Source: Cellvibrionaceae bacterium
GTDB lineage: Bacteria > Pseudomonadota > Gammaproteobacteria > Pseudomonadales > Cellvibrionaceae
Reading direction: 5' to 3'
DNA length: 64,000 bases
Assembly (NCBI GenBank): GCA_028281575.1
Contig: JANQJP010000002.1
Location: 1-64,000, forward strand
Shown: positions 9,398 through 18,823 of the stretch, piece after piece
Numbering within the stretch: position 1 is the first letter of the stretch
Layout of the letters: each line of letters begins with the position of its first letter
Made by a program: the position numbers and the translations under genes
Notes under the pieces: model-generated
Databases searched by the model: none
Seen by the model: only the letters and a program-made list of their open reading frames with translations
Told to the model about the DNA's origin: nothing

Positions 9398-10289
9398 ACA
9401 GGTTCGCGCGGGTTTTGTCTCGATTGTTGGGCGCCCAAATGTGGGTAAGTCAACGCTATTAAATAAACTTTTATGCCAAAAAATTAGTATTACCTCTAAA
9501 AAACGTCAGACCACCCGGCATAACATTGTTGGTATTAAGACCGAAAAAAATGTGCAGCTGATATTTGTTGATACGCCCGGTATACACAAAGGGCAGGATA
9601 ATGCGGTTAACCGTTATATGAACCGCTCGGCGATGTCGGCATTACAAGATGTAGACGCCGTTGTTTTCGTTGTTGACAAGGGAGTCTGGACCGCAGAAGA
9701 CCAGGCTGTCCTTGAGCAAATAAAAAATGTCCATTGTCCAGTTGTTGTTGTTTTGAACAAGGTTGATCAGCTTTCCTCGCAGAATGAACTGCTGCCTCAT
9801 GTAGAAAAAATCGCTAAACAGCTGCCAGCGGCTGACCTGATTCCCATTTCCGCCGTACGCGGTACAAATTTAAATGAACTCGAACGCTCGTTGGTTGATA
9901 AACTCCCTATTTCCGATCAATTTATTTATCCGGAAAATCAGATAACTGATCGCAGCATACGTTTTTTGGCAGCGGAGATTATTAGAGAAAAAGTTGTAAG
10001 GTTGACAGGGTCAGAACTGCCATATCAAACGGCGATTGAAATAGAAGAATATCGGGAAACCGAATCGCTGGTGACGATCAACGCACTTATTTTGACGGAG
10101 AGGAAAGGTCAAAAACGCATTATTATTGGTGAAAAAGGTGAACGTATAAAACAAATTGGCATAGATGCACGCCTCGATTTGGAAAAGCTCGTGGGCAGCA
10201 AAGTCATGCTGAATATATGGGTCAAGGTTAGGGCTGGGTGGTCGGATGATGAAAGGGCATTGCGAAGCTTAGGTTTCGATGAACAGTAG
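9390..10289 (+). CDS. era: GTPase Era
   Basis: Essential GTPase that binds 16S rRNA during 30S maturation and couples it to growth. The 299 residues have G1 GRPNVGKST near residue 13, G3 DTPG near 60, G4 NKVD near 122 and a C-terminal KH domain with the [14 protein letters not shown] motif near 245. The start is GTG, overlapping the rnc stop; an 11-nt overlap with recO follows. Typical length and arrangement. Confidence 0.97.
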   Translation: MVKQVRAGFVSIVGRPNVGKSTLLNKLLCQKISITSKKRQTTRHNIVGIKTEKNVQLIFVDTPGIHKGQDNAVNRYMNRSAMSALQDVDAVVFVVDKGVWTAEDQAVLEQIKNVHCPVVVVLNKVDQLSSQNELLPHVEKIAKQLPAADLIPISAVRGTNLNELERSLVDKLPISDQFIYPENQITDRSIRFLAAEIIREKVVRLTGSELPYQTAIEIEEYRETESLVTINALILTERKGQKRIIIGEKGERIKQIGIDARLDLEKLVGSKVMLNIWVKVRAGWSDDERALRSLGFDEQ

Positions 10290-11001
10290 CAGCCGACACA
10301 GCGTGAAGGCCTCGGAGGGTTATCTTCTCCACGCGCAAAAGTTTACCGACTCGAAAGTGATCGTGCGTTTGTTTACGCGCACTTGTGGGCGCATATCGGC
10401 TGTTTACCGTATACCAAAAAAAAATAGTTTGGTACCAAAAGCGTTCACCCGGCTCGCACTCGAATGGGTCGGCTCCGGTGACTTGCGCAGTTTGAAACTG
10501 GTTGAAGAGATCGATATATCAGCTCAGCTCGTCGGGCGAGCGCTCTACTGTGGGCTTTATCTAAATGAAATAATGCTGCGTTTACTTCCGGATTCGCATG
10601 CCTACGAAAAACTCTACGATACTTATATTGAAACGATAGTAAAACTTGAGCAGGCAGCGTCGAGTCGCGAGTTACAGGAGATATTTCTTCGGCGCTTTGA
10701 ATTTTTTTTGCTAACAGAGCTCGGCCTGGGAATTTCGTTTCTAACTGACTCAGAAAATAACAAAATACTTGATGGTCCGGATGTATTTTATCATTTTCGA
10801 AGTGATACCGGCTGGTTAAGAGAAAAGTCTGTAAATAATGATGTAGAAAGGAGCAATATTTTTAGCGGGGCGGATATTGTGTCTATTGCCAATCAACAGT
10901 GGACAAAACCTAGCTTAAAGGCGGCAAAAAGGCTTTCACGCATAGCTTTGGGGCCATTGCTGGGTGATGCGCCGATTAAATCACGTGAGCTTTTTCATTA
11001 A
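10279..11001 (+). CDS. recO: DNA repair protein RecO
   Basis: RecFOR-pathway protein that loads RecA onto SSB-coated single-stranded DNA. The 240-residue product has the N-terminal OB-fold ([21 protein letters not shown] split near residues 14-33) and a helical C-terminal region ([17 protein letters not shown] near 90). There is no clear C-terminal zinc-binding cysteine cluster, usual for gammaproteobacterial RecO. In Pseudomonas pdxJ follows; here the next gene is convergent on the opposite strand, 11 nt away. Confidence 0.93.
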   Translation: MNSSSRHSVKASEGYLLHAQKFTDSKVIVRLFTRTCGRISAVYRIPKKNSLVPKAFTRLALEWVGSGDLRSLKLVEEIDISAQLVGRALYCGLYLNEIMLRLLPDSHAYEKLYDTYIETIVKLEQAASSRELQEIFLRRFEFFLLTELGLGISFLTDSENNKILDGPDVFYHFRSDTGWLREKSVNNDVERSNIFSGADIVSIANQQWTKPSLKAAKRLSRIALGPLLGDAPIKSRELFH

Positions 11002-11012
11002 GGGAGTAGGCC

Positions 11013-13817
11013 CTATGGAGAAAAAAGCGCTTCGATATCGTGATTCTTTTGCCATTCAATAAGCTCGTCGATAGCTGCGAGTAATTCTTCGATTTCTCTA
11101 TCTAGATAGTCCGTTGAGCCATTTCTAAGATCGGTATCTGCTTTTTTGCAGAGCATTTTTAATCTGGGCACACCGCAATAGCAGCATGCACCGTGTAACC
11201 TATGTATCGTTTCGTAGAGGGATTTCATGTCGCCGCTATCAAAGTGTTTGCGAATGTGTAGGCGTTCGCCCGGAAGCGATTCCACCAGCATAGCTAACAT
11301 GTCCTTGGCTAACTCGTTATCATTTTTGGCCAGTTCGAGACAGCTTGAAATATTTACCGGGCTCTTTGATTGTGGCGATGCATCAACCGCCGAGTTTTTT
11401 TTATCATTCGTTCTGTCTTTTGTGACATCGGCAGAATTAAGCTTGTTGTCAGTATTTACCCACCGGTCTATGGTTGTGGTGATATCTTTGGGAGCAATTG
11501 GTTTGCCGATGCAGTCATCCATACCCGCTAGTAATAAGCGCACTTTTTCTTCAACAACATTGTGGGCGGTCAGCGCGACTATCGGTGTGCGTTGGCCCGC
11601 ATTTTCCATTAATCGCATTTTTTTTGTCGCCTCGTATCCATCCATATCCGGTAATTGAATATCCATAAATATCAGTTCATAGGCGCTTTCCTCGAAATTT
11701 TTAATTGCTTCGGCGCCCGTTTCGGCTGTTGTGATCTCGGCATTGACGTCGGCTAACAGTGCTCTCGTTAGTTTTAAATTTGCCTTATTGTCATCCACAA
11801 CGAGAATACGTATCGGCGTAGCTTTTGTTTGAGGTTGGGTCAACGCATTTTCATTTTTGAGCTTCACTATACCAAGCTGTTCTAATATGCCTTTCCTAAG
11901 TCGGGGGGTAATAATTGGGTGTTGAGTGATAAATACATCAACGCCACCGAGGATTTTTTGCAAAGACTCATGCTGATTCATCGGAGAAATGACGACAACG
12001 GGAATTTTGAATTCGTTGACCAGAGTCTCCAAAGTTTGTGTGAGCATAATCTTATCGAGTGTTTGCTGAGATGTCTGCGCTTCGATAATCGCCAGAGGCA
12101 TGTAGCGAGAGTGCATTGAGGCTTCATCGCGAAGTTTTTGGGCGATGTTGAGTATGTCTGAAAATGAGTCCGCCCGCTTGTTGCGAATGCCGAGCTCAAC
12201 TAACCGTGAAGTGACTTCCCGATAACCGAAGTCGTTGTTTGAATATACCAGTGCGTTTATCTGGTATGAAGGATCGATTGTTTTATTTGCAGTTTTTTCT
12301 GCAGACCCCTGTTCGAGTTGAATACTAAAAATGAACGAGCACTTACCTTCGGCCTGCGTGCAGGATATCTGCCCGCCCATATGCTGCGCGATACCCTTGG
12401 CGATGGAAAACCCAATGCCTGCACCCGAATAAAATTGCCGACTTGATTCAAATCGGGTTTCGTCAGAAATTTGCCAGTCTTGCAGTTCCTTTGGGCAGAT
12501 GCCATCGGTGTTAACAACAATATCCAAGTCCATTAAATCCTCGTTGCCCGGATCTGCGTGGACACATACTTCGATATAACTCGAGCTTTCGAATTTGATT
12601 GCATTGGAAACCAAATTTGCGAGAACCTGTTGTAGTCGAACCGGATCTCCAATCACAATTGCGGGTACGTCTACGTCAACCGAACTGTAGAGGGTGACAT
12701 CGCGCTCATTTGCGATAGGCGCTTGCATCGTTAAGGTATCTTCGATGTTGCGCCGCAATTCCATCGGTTTTTTGTCGACAAGCAGGCTTCCACTCTCTAA
12801 TCGAGAAAAATCATGGATGTCACTGACAATCGTCAGCATTCCCTTGGTAGATTCTTCAATCGTTGATACGTAGTCCCGTTGTACGCGCGAAAGTTGTGTT
12901 TTGCGGAGCAATTCTGAAAAGCCGAGTATCCCACCCAGTGGCGTGCGCAAATCCTGGCTGGTTTTTTTTAAAAACTCTGACTTTAACTTATTTAATTCAA
13001 CTGCATTTTTACGTGCCAGGTCCAAGTCTATATTGTGGATTTCCACCGTTTCGAGTGATTCTTTCAGCTCCTGCGTCGCCTGCTCGATACTGGCGCGATA
13101 ATCCATCTGTTTAGAAATTTGGTGAGAGATAAATTCGTTAATTTTTTGCACTAGCTTGTCTAAAACGCCGAAGCCTTCGAACACCACAGGACTAATAGAT
13201 TGAGTTTTATTTTGTTTGTCGATAATGTCGTTGAGCTTTTCCAGCGGTCGGAAAATTTCGTGTCTCAACATGCGGTAATAGAATAAGGCAAAACCCAGAA
13301 AAACCAGGAGTATCAGTGCTGTGACAAATAAAAACTGAAAGTTCAGCAGCGAAATATACGTTTTGTCAAAAACAGTAATCAACCACAGCTTTTCGTCTTT
13401 AGTATTCCCGTTTTGAATGTCAAATGGAATGACGTGAAAAACACGATAGCCCATTTCCCACATTTTTTTTGATTGGACTTGCTCTGTGTAGTCAGCGGGA
13501 TTTAATGGCAGGCCAAATTCAGATTTGAGCGTGCTGAACTCGTCGATAAGGACAGCTGAGACATAACCGTCAATTTGGAGCAGTTGCCTGGCGCGCCTAT
13601 CAATAAATTCATGTGTGATTGTGACGCCTGGGTCATATTCTTTGAAGAGCGTCTCGACAACAAGTTGGGAGCGCGCCACTAACTGTCCGAGGCGTTGCTG
13701 GTGGACAATGAACAACACTGAGGCGATGGCAATAGTGGTAATCAAAATTAGGCCGAAGGCCGAGGTACTGAAGTGCCACAGGCGGTCATTGGAATGTAGA
13801 TTTCTCTTTTTTTTCAT
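11013..13817 (-). CDS. BarA/GacS-type hybrid sensor with degenerate kinase core
   Basis: A 934-residue membrane sensor with the BarA/GacS architecture: helices at about 20-38 and 162-181 flanking a periplasmic domain, a HAMP-like linker, a HisKA region (about 278-345), an ATPase domain (about 390-502), a degenerate receiver-like segment (about 520-645), a receiver (about 669-787, phospho-acceptor Asp719 in FMDIQLPDMDG) and a C-terminal Hpt (His875 in LHGACCYCG). The H-box reads TSQDLRTPLGG: the phospho-accepting histidine is Gln288 (codon CAG, plus-strand 12954-12956). The G1 box reads VVNTDGICP instead of a DTGxGI pattern. The N-box (NLVSNAIKF) and G2 (GAGIGFSI) are better kept. By family rules it should not autophosphorylate but could pass or remove phosphate through Asp719 and His875. 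It sits between recO and cysM, a place near that of gacS in Pseudomonas. Confidence 0.85.
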   Translation of the reverse strand: MKKKRNLHSNDRLWHFSTSAFGLILITTIAIASVLFIVHQQRLGQLVARSQLVVETLFKEYDPGVTITHEFIDRRARQLLQIDGYVSAVLIDEFSTLKSEFGLPLNPADYTEQVQSKKMWEMGYRVFHVIPFDIQNGNTKDEKLWLITVFDKTYISLLNFQFLFVTALILLVFLGFALFYYRMLRHEIFRPLEKLNDIIDKQNKTQSISPVVFEGFGVLDKLVQKINEFISHQISKQMDYRASIEQATQELKESLETVEIHNIDLDLARKNAVELNKLKSEFLKKTSQDLRTPLGGILGFSELLRKTQLSRVQRDYVSTIEESTKGMLTIVSDIHDFSRLESGSLLVDKKPMELRRNIEDTLTMQAPIANERDVTLYSSVDVDVPAIVIGDPVRLQQVLANLVSNAIKFESSSYIEVCVHADPGNEDLMDLDIVVNTDGICPKELQDWQISDETRFESSRQFYSGAGIGFSIAKGIAQHMGGQISCTQAEGKCSFIFSIQLEQGSAEKTANKTIDPSYQINALVYSNNDFGYREVTSRLVELGIRNKRADSFSDILNIAQKLRDEASMHSRYMPLAIIEAQTSQQTLDKIMLTQTLETLVNEFKIPVVVISPMNQHESLQKILGGVDVFITQHPIITPRLRKGILEQLGIVKLKNENALTQPQTKATPIRILVVDDNKANLKLTRALLADVNAEITTAETGAEAIKNFEESAYELIFMDIQLPDMDGYEATKKMRLMENAGQRTPIVALTAHNVVEEKVRLLLAGMDDCIGKPIAPKDITTTIDRWVNTDNKLNSADVTKDRTNDKKNSAVDASPQSKSPVNISSCLELAKNDNELAKDMLAMLVESLPGERLHIRKHFDSGDMKSLYETIHRLHGACCYCGVPRLKMLCKKADTDLRNGSTDYLDREIEELLAAIDELIEWQKNHDIEALFSP

Positions 13818-14006
13818 TACCTAAAAGTGTGTGAAGCCATTGATCTTATCTAAATGTAACGCGCTTTTCTCCTTTACTCCAGTAGTGCTTTAAATCGATG
13901 GATTGCTTTAAGTTTGTTGCCACGCGACGCCATGCTTAGTGTTATGCTGGAAATTTTCTGTGAGCACCCGTTAAACTACGCCGATTTATTTTTCTAGTGG
14001 ATCAAA

Positions 14007-14897
14007 ATGAAACAGTTCCCCACCATCGAAGATTATATTGGTTCTACGCCACTCGTTAGACTTCAGCGGCTTCCAGGTGCCGAAAGAAATGCGGTTTTGG
14101 TTAAGCTCGAAGGCAATAATCCTGCAGGCTCTGTAAAGGATAGACCGGCATTGTCGATGATTGCCCAGGCGGAAAGCCGTGGAGACATTCAACCTGGTGA
14201 TGCCTTAATCGAAGCGACAAGTGGCAATACGGGTATCGCCCTGGCCATGGCTGCAGCGGTGCGGGGCTATAAGATGACGCTAATTATGCCAGACAATGCC
14301 ACTGAGGAACGCAAAGCGTGTATGCGCGCCTACGGTGCAAATTTAATTCTCGTTTCACGAGAAGAAGGCATGGAAGGTGCACGCGATTTGGCAAAGTCGA
14401 TGGAACAGCGGGGTGAAGGGAAAGTCCTGGATCAATTTGGCAACAAAGATAACCCAAGCGCCCATTACCAGGGCACCGGTCCTGAAATATGGCAGCAGAC
14501 AGGTGGAAAGATCACGCATTTCGTTAGTTCAATGGGGACGACAGGAACAATTGTTGGAACTTCGCGTTATTTAAAGGAACAAAATCCCGATGTTCAGGTC
14601 ATAGGTCTTCAACCGGAGGAGGGTGCCGCTATCCCCGGTATCAGGCGCTGGCCAAAAGAGTACTTGCCGACTATTTTTACCGATGAAAATATCGATAAGG
14701 TTATAAATGTGAGTCAGCAACAAGCCGAAAATACAATGCGTGCTATGGCGTGTGAAGAAGGCATTTTCTGCGGTGTTTCCTCCGGTGGGTCAGTGTCTGT
14801 CGCGCTCGACGTAAGCATGCATGTGGAAAATGCCGTTATTGTGGCGATCGTCTGCGATCGCGGAGATCGTTATCTTTCAGGCGGATACTTTGATTAG
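14007..14897 (+). CDS. cysM: Cysteine synthase B
   Basis: PLP enzyme making cysteine from O-acetylserine and sulfide or thiosulfate. The 296 residues contain the PLP-lysine motif NNPAGSVKDRPA near residue 35, the substrate loop EATSGNTGIALA near 68 and the phosphate-binding SSMGTTGTIVG loop near 173. The sequence matches CysM (about 295-303) better than CysK, and the cysM-relA proximity is as in Pseudomonas. In that genus rlmD (rumA) separates cysM and relA; here only 54 nt do. Confidence 0.95.
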   Translation: MKQFPTIEDYIGSTPLVRLQRLPGAERNAVLVKLEGNNPAGSVKDRPALSMIAQAESRGDIQPGDALIEATSGNTGIALAMAAAVRGYKMTLIMPDNATEERKACMRAYGANLILVSREEGMEGARDLAKSMEQRGEGKVLDQFGNKDNPSAHYQGTGPEIWQQTGGKITHFVSSMGTTGTIVGTSRYLKEQNPDVQVIGLQPEEGAAIPGIRRWPKEYLPTIFTDENIDKVINVSQQQAENTMRAMACEEGIFCGVSSGGSVSVALDVSMHVENAVIVAIVCDRGDRYLSGGYFD

Positions 14898-14951
14898 TGC
14901 CAACAGGCCACTGGTCCCAGCTTAGGAGTAGCGTAGCGATGCCGTTTTGCC

Positions 14952-17195
14952 ATGGTTAAAGTCAAACATAGTTATCCTCAGTCAAGTGACGACGTAGATA
15001 TTCGTTCCTGGGCGCGTGCGTTGCTCGCGCGTGCCTCCTCCACCAATGTCGATACCGACCTCCTCACGGTTATTCGTGCCTGTGAATTTGCGCGTGAATA
15101 CGAATCGGCATCCATTGATCCTGAAACCAGTTGGGGAGAAGGCTACACGTCCTATTTAGCGGGCTTGGAAATGGCTGAATTGCTCGCTGATCTGAATTTG
15201 GATAGCGAAGCGCTTGTCGCCGCTATCGTTTACAGAACTGTCCGGGAATCGAAGGTAGAAGAAGCCGATGTTGAGACAGCATTCGGCGTTGAAGTTGCAA
15301 GCCTGGTAAATGGCGTGCGCCGCATGGCGGCAATTACCGGTCAGTCTAATCTCTCTCAAGCGTCGGTCTTTGGTCGAGACAGCGATGAGCAGGCGGAGAA
15401 GTTGCGCAAGCTGCTGATATCGATCGTCGATGATGTGCGTATTGCGCTAATCAAGCTTGCGGAGCGTACCTGTGCTATTCGTGCGGTTAAGCATGCAGAC
15501 CAGGAGCGTCGAAAAAAAGTCGCCAGAGAAGTATCAGACATCTATGCACCTTTAGCCCACCGGCTGGGCATCGGTCATATCAAATGGGAGCTCGAGGACC
15601 TCGCCTTTCGTTTTTTGCAGCCATTTGATTACAAGTACATCGCCAAGCTATTGGATGAAAAGCGCCTGGATAGAGAAAGCTATATTACGGGTGTGGTTGG
15701 TTTACTGAGGGATAAGCTTGCCTCGGACGGCATCCAGTCTGAGATTAGCGGCAGACCCAAGCACATCTATAGCATTTGGCGGAAGATGAAGCGTAAAAAT
15801 GTCAGCTTTGCCGAAATTTACGATATTCGCGCGGTGAGAATCCTGGTCGATTCAGAACGTGATTGCTATGGCGCGCTCGGGGTCGTGCACTCACTTTGGC
15901 GCCATGTCCCGAATGAGATGGACGACTATATCGCCAATGCCAAGGAAAATGGTTACCGCTCGTTGCACACGGCCGTGCACGGACCGGAAAACCGCATCCT
16001 GGAAATTCAGATTCGCACGCACAATATGCATGAAGAGGCCGAATACGGCGTTTGTTCGCACTGGCGATATAAGAAAACTGATAGCAACGCAGGCGAGCGC
16101 AGCTACGAACAAAAAATTGAGTGGTTAAGGCAGGTGATTGAGTGGCAGGAAACAGATATCGGTGTGCCCTGGGAGGATCAGTTGCCGCGGGGCATCGAGC
16201 AGGACCGCATCTATGTTTTTACACCTGAAGGACATGTTATCGACTTGCCGCCAAATGCGACGCCTGTCGATTTTGCATTTCGCATTCATACAGACGTCGG
16301 TTTGCGTTGTCGTGGTGCCAAGGTAAACGGAAGAATTGTGCCCTTGAATCACAGTTTAAATACGGCTGACCAAGTGCATGTTCTCACGGCAAACCGGGAA
16401 AACCCCAGTCGCGATTGGTTGAATGTACATTTGGGGTACGTGACAACTTCCAAAGCGCGCAGCCGGCTTCAACATTGGTTTAAGCAGCAGGATAGAGAGC
16501 AGAATATCGCCGATGGCAGAGCATTACTCGATCATGAATTCAAGCGTTTAGCGATAGAAAATTTTGATTTTGAAGCCTTGGCTCAGTCGCTGAATCTGCG
16601 CACGTTGGACGATCTTTACGCGGCGGTTGGTGTCGCGGATTTGGGTGTTGAGCGGGTTATCGAGGCAGCAAACCGGATGCTAAGTAAAGAGCGGCCGCAA
16701 GAGCCGGTGCTGCCACTGGTCGGTAAAGCGTCGAGTGGCAGTCGTGGGGCAGATGTTTACATCGATGGTGTTGGCAATTTGTTGTCGTACATTGCTCAGT
16801 GCTGTAAGCCAGTGCCGGGGGAGCGCATATCGGGCTATATCACCATCGGGCGCGGCGTCTCGATACATCGACAGGATTGCACTAACCTATTGCGCAAGTT
16901 GCAAGACGAGCCGGAGCGCGTGATTGCCGTTGACTGGGCGGAAGAGCCCAAGGAGCTTTACTCTACGGTTATCCATTTAGAAGCGTTTGATCGGCACGGT
17001 TTATTGCGTGATGTGACTACACTGCTCGACCGGGAAAAAGTCAATGTCAGCGCAATGCAGACTTTTTCCAATAAAACCAAGCACACGGTAGATATGATGC
17101 TTACCGTAGAAATTACTGACCTTCAGCTGCTAAGTCGCGTATTGGCCCGGCTCAGTCAATTGCCGAATATCTGGTCGGTAAGACGCAAAGACTAG
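14952..17195 (+). CDS. relA: (p)ppGpp synthetase RelA
   Basis: Ribosome-associated enzyme transferring pyrophosphate from ATP to GDP/GTP on amino-acid starvation. The 747-residue length matches RelA. The N-terminal HD hydrolase region is degenerate (VAAIVYRTVRES where SpoT has an HD pair), so only synthesis is expected. The synthetase domain shows the RPKHIYSIWRKM and EIYDIRAVRI motifs (about 265-300) and NGYRSLHTAVHGP near 335. TGS (about 410-475), a cysteine-containing zinc-finger region (YIAQCCKPVPGERI) and a C-terminal ACT domain follow. ATG 14952 is chosen because the ATG at 14940 is closed by a stop after six codons. Confidence 0.96.
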   Translation: MVKVKHSYPQSSDDVDIRSWARALLARASSTNVDTDLLTVIRACEFAREYESASIDPETSWGEGYTSYLAGLEMAELLADLNLDSEALVAAIVYRTVRESKVEEADVETAFGVEVASLVNGVRRMAAITGQSNLSQASVFGRDSDEQAEKLRKLLISIVDDVRIALIKLAERTCAIRAVKHADQERRKKVAREVSDIYAPLAHRLGIGHIKWELEDLAFRFLQPFDYKYIAKLLDEKRLDRESYITGVVGLLRDKLASDGIQSEISGRPKHIYSIWRKMKRKNVSFAEIYDIRAVRILVDSERDCYGALGVVHSLWRHVPNEMDDYIANAKENGYRSLHTAVHGPENRILEIQIRTHNMHEEAEYGVCSHWRYKKTDSNAGERSYEQKIEWLRQVIEWQETDIGVPWEDQLPRGIEQDRIYVFTPEGHVIDLPPNATPVDFAFRIHTDVGLRCRGAKVNGRIVPLNHSLNTADQVHVLTANRENPSRDWLNVHLGYVTTSKARSRLQHWFKQQDREQNIADGRALLDHEFKRLAIENFDFEALAQSLNLRTLDDLYAAVGVADLGVERVIEAANRMLSKERPQEPVLPLVGKASSGSRGADVYIDGVGNLLSYIAQCCKPVPGERISGYITIGRGVSIHRQDCTNLLRKLQDEPERVIAVDWAEEPKELYSTVIHLEAFDRHGLLRDVTTLLDREKVNVSAMQTFSNKTKHTVDMMLTVEITDLQLLSRVLARLSQLPNIWSVRRKD

Positions 17196-17210
17196 AAGCC
17201 GATATTCCCG

Positions 17211-18020
17211 ATGGCCAATCCGACATACACCCTAGAGGATTTACTCTATCTAATGCAGCGTTTGCGTAAACCCGGGACAGGTTGCCCGTGGGACCTTAAG
17301 CAGACATATATGAGCATTACGCCATCGACAATTGAGGAGGCGTATGAAGTTGTCGACGCAATTGAAAGAGCAGATTACGAGCATTTGCGCGAGGAGTTGG
17401 GCGATCTTCTGTTTCAAGTGATTTTCTACGCGCAATTAGCTGACGAAGAAAGGCGTTTTGATTTTGCGAGTATCGTGCACCAGCTAACGGATAAACTGCT
17501 TCGGCGCCACCCACATGTCTTTCCCGAAGGGCTCCTGCAAAGTGAAATAGATCCGGCGTCGCCAGTTGACGAAAAAAGCATTCATGCGAAGTGGGAAAGT
17601 ATGAAGCAGTCGGAGCGCCAGAATAAGGGGCGTCACGGTATTTTAGACGATGTGCCGCTGGCGTTGCCGGCGCTCCAGCGTGCACAAAAAATGCAAAAGC
17701 GCGTGGCTAAAGCGGGCATGGATTGGCGCGAAGCGCATGAAGTGCTGACTAAGCTTGAGGAAGAAATAAACGAATTGCGCGAGGCCATGCGCGGCGATTC
17801 TCTCGAAGCAGTAAAAGAGGAATTTGGAGATCTGTTGTTTAGCTGTGTTAATCTCGCCCGGCATTTGCACCTGGATGCCGATCAATGTCTGAGATCGGCG
17901 AACAATAAATTTCAACGGCGCATTGATATGATGAGCCGCCTGCTTGAAGAGGCTGGCAAGCAGCTATCTGATTTAAGCGCTGATGAGCAAAACGCTTATT
18001 GGAATCGCGTTAAGAATTAG
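17211..18020 (+). CDS. mazG: Nucleoside triphosphate pyrophosphohydrolase MazG
   Basis: Hydrolyses NTPs and dNTPs to monophosphates; in E. coli it modulates ppGpp-dependent effects. The 269 residues hold two tandem MazG domains. The first has the metal-binding EEAYEVVDAIE and EELGDLLFQVIFYAQ motifs (about 38-70); the second has EEEINELREAM and EEFGDLLFSCVNLARH (about 180-222). It begins 15 nt after relA, the usual relA-mazG pair, and overlaps the convergent downstream gene by 11 nt. Confidence 0.96.
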   Translation: MANPTYTLEDLLYLMQRLRKPGTGCPWDLKQTYMSITPSTIEEAYEVVDAIERADYEHLREELGDLLFQVIFYAQLADEERRFDFASIVHQLTDKLLRRHPHVFPEGLLQSEIDPASPVDEKSIHAKWESMKQSERQNKGRHGILDDVPLALPALQRAQKMQKRVAKAGMDWREAHEVLTKLEEEINELREAMRGDSLEAVKEEFGDLLFSCVNLARHLHLDADQCLRSANNKFQRRIDMMSRLLEEAGKQLSDLSADEQNAYWNRVKN

Positions 18021-18354
18021 CGGCCTTATAACGTGCTAAGTGCTTGCGCGTGAGTGTTTGGAAAGCCGGTGTCGGACCCTTGTCTTTATATATCGGGTCG
18101 CCGAACTCATCAATCGTAGCGATTTCACTTCCTTCAATATAGGGGAAACTTTCTTCCAACTCGGCAAGTGCGGCCGAAACCAGTTCGCTAACGAGTTGTT
18201 CGCGCGTGCGGCGAGGATACATTTCTGACAGCGCGTCGATTTTTGCCGCGTCTTCCAAGGTCAGGTGGACCTTATAGGTCTCCTCTTTAAGCAAGCCTTG
18301 CGCGTTGTCCTCCCAATTTTCTACTAAATCTCTAATCGTCATCTCTCTTGCCAT
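18010..18354 (-). CDS. Small conserved ribbon-helix-helix-like protein
   Basis: A 114-residue cytoplasmic protein beginning MAREMTIRDLVENWEDNAQG. The stretch YKVHLTLEDAAKIDALSEMYP followed by RTREQLVSELVSAALAEL (about residues 26-66) has a beta-strand then two-helix layout like CopG/Arc proteins. Homologues in Pseudomonas are sometimes labelled pilin-assembly protein without firm evidence. No toxin gene is adjacent. An inverted repeat TATACAGT/ACTGTATA just upstream might be its own operator. Its function is unknown; the DNA-binding idea is inference. Confidence 0.7.
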   Translation of the reverse strand: MAREMTIRDLVENWEDNAQGLLKEETYKVHLTLEDAAKIDALSEMYPRRTREQLVSELVSAALAELEESFPYIEGSEIATIDEFGDPIYKDKGPTPAFQTLTRKHLARYKAANS

Positions 18355-18364
18355 CCATTTTATA

Positions 18365-18408
18365 TATACAGTCTGCTGAGAATTTATTTACCAATTGCTC
18401 ACTGTATA
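18365..18408. promoter_or_regulatory. Inverted repeat upstream of the RHH-like gene
   Basis: TATACAGT (18365-18372) and its complement ACTGTATA (18401-18408) lie 10-55 nt upstream of the gene start within very AT-rich DNA that also reads TATATATA and CAATATATAG. The position suits an operator or promoter for the leftward gene. No binding partner is proven. Confidence 0.35.
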
Positions 18409-18823
18409 TTCAATATATAGACCAACTTGGGTTGGTGCTCCACAACAAATCACATGAGGAACAAATTAAACATAGCCATTCAGAGTTTTGCGAACGCGTT
18501 CAAACCCAGGGCACATATTTAAGGTAACTATATCGCGATAACTATTTGGAAAAAATGTGGGTTTGAAAGAAATCGCCATTTGTTTTTACGTAAACAAATG
18601 AAGCAAAGATGGTGTAAGAGGGGTTTTAAGCCCCACCTTGTTTCTGATAAACCCGTTTGAGTGTGGTTTCGATCAACTAGGCGATCGTTTCCACCTAGGT
18701 GAAGAAGGCCGCCGCGATTCAACGCAGTTGCGAATTCCATATCACTATTTTTCTGAGAAGCATTAACGCCGTAGGTGTACGGTTTTAGTGCTCAGTGCTG
18801 CTAAGAGCGTTCGTCCGGTGACT
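18409..18823. other. Intergenic region with palindromes, no convincing gene
   Basis: About 415 nt between the RHH-like gene and the dap-moa operon. It holds a palindrome CATTTGTTT/AAACAAATG at 18577-18600 with a TTACGT centre, and GGGG-TTTTAAG-CCCC at 18620-18634, possibly a weak terminator. The interval 18640-18745 is GC-richer with a CCTAGGTG stretch and looks more structured than random spacer. A 70-codon leftward frame (18528-18740) has no recognisable protein. A small RNA or decayed element is possible. Confidence 0.3.

Noticed and set aside
18010-18354. Toxin-antitoxin pair around the RHH-like gene
   Set aside because: No partner toxin frame is adjacent on either side; mazG here is the housekeeping pyrophosphatase, not MazF.
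18528-18740. 70-codon leftward frame in the spacer before the dap-moa operon
   Set aside because: No recognisable domain, no ribosome-binding site and low-complexity ending; kept only as part of the spacer description.
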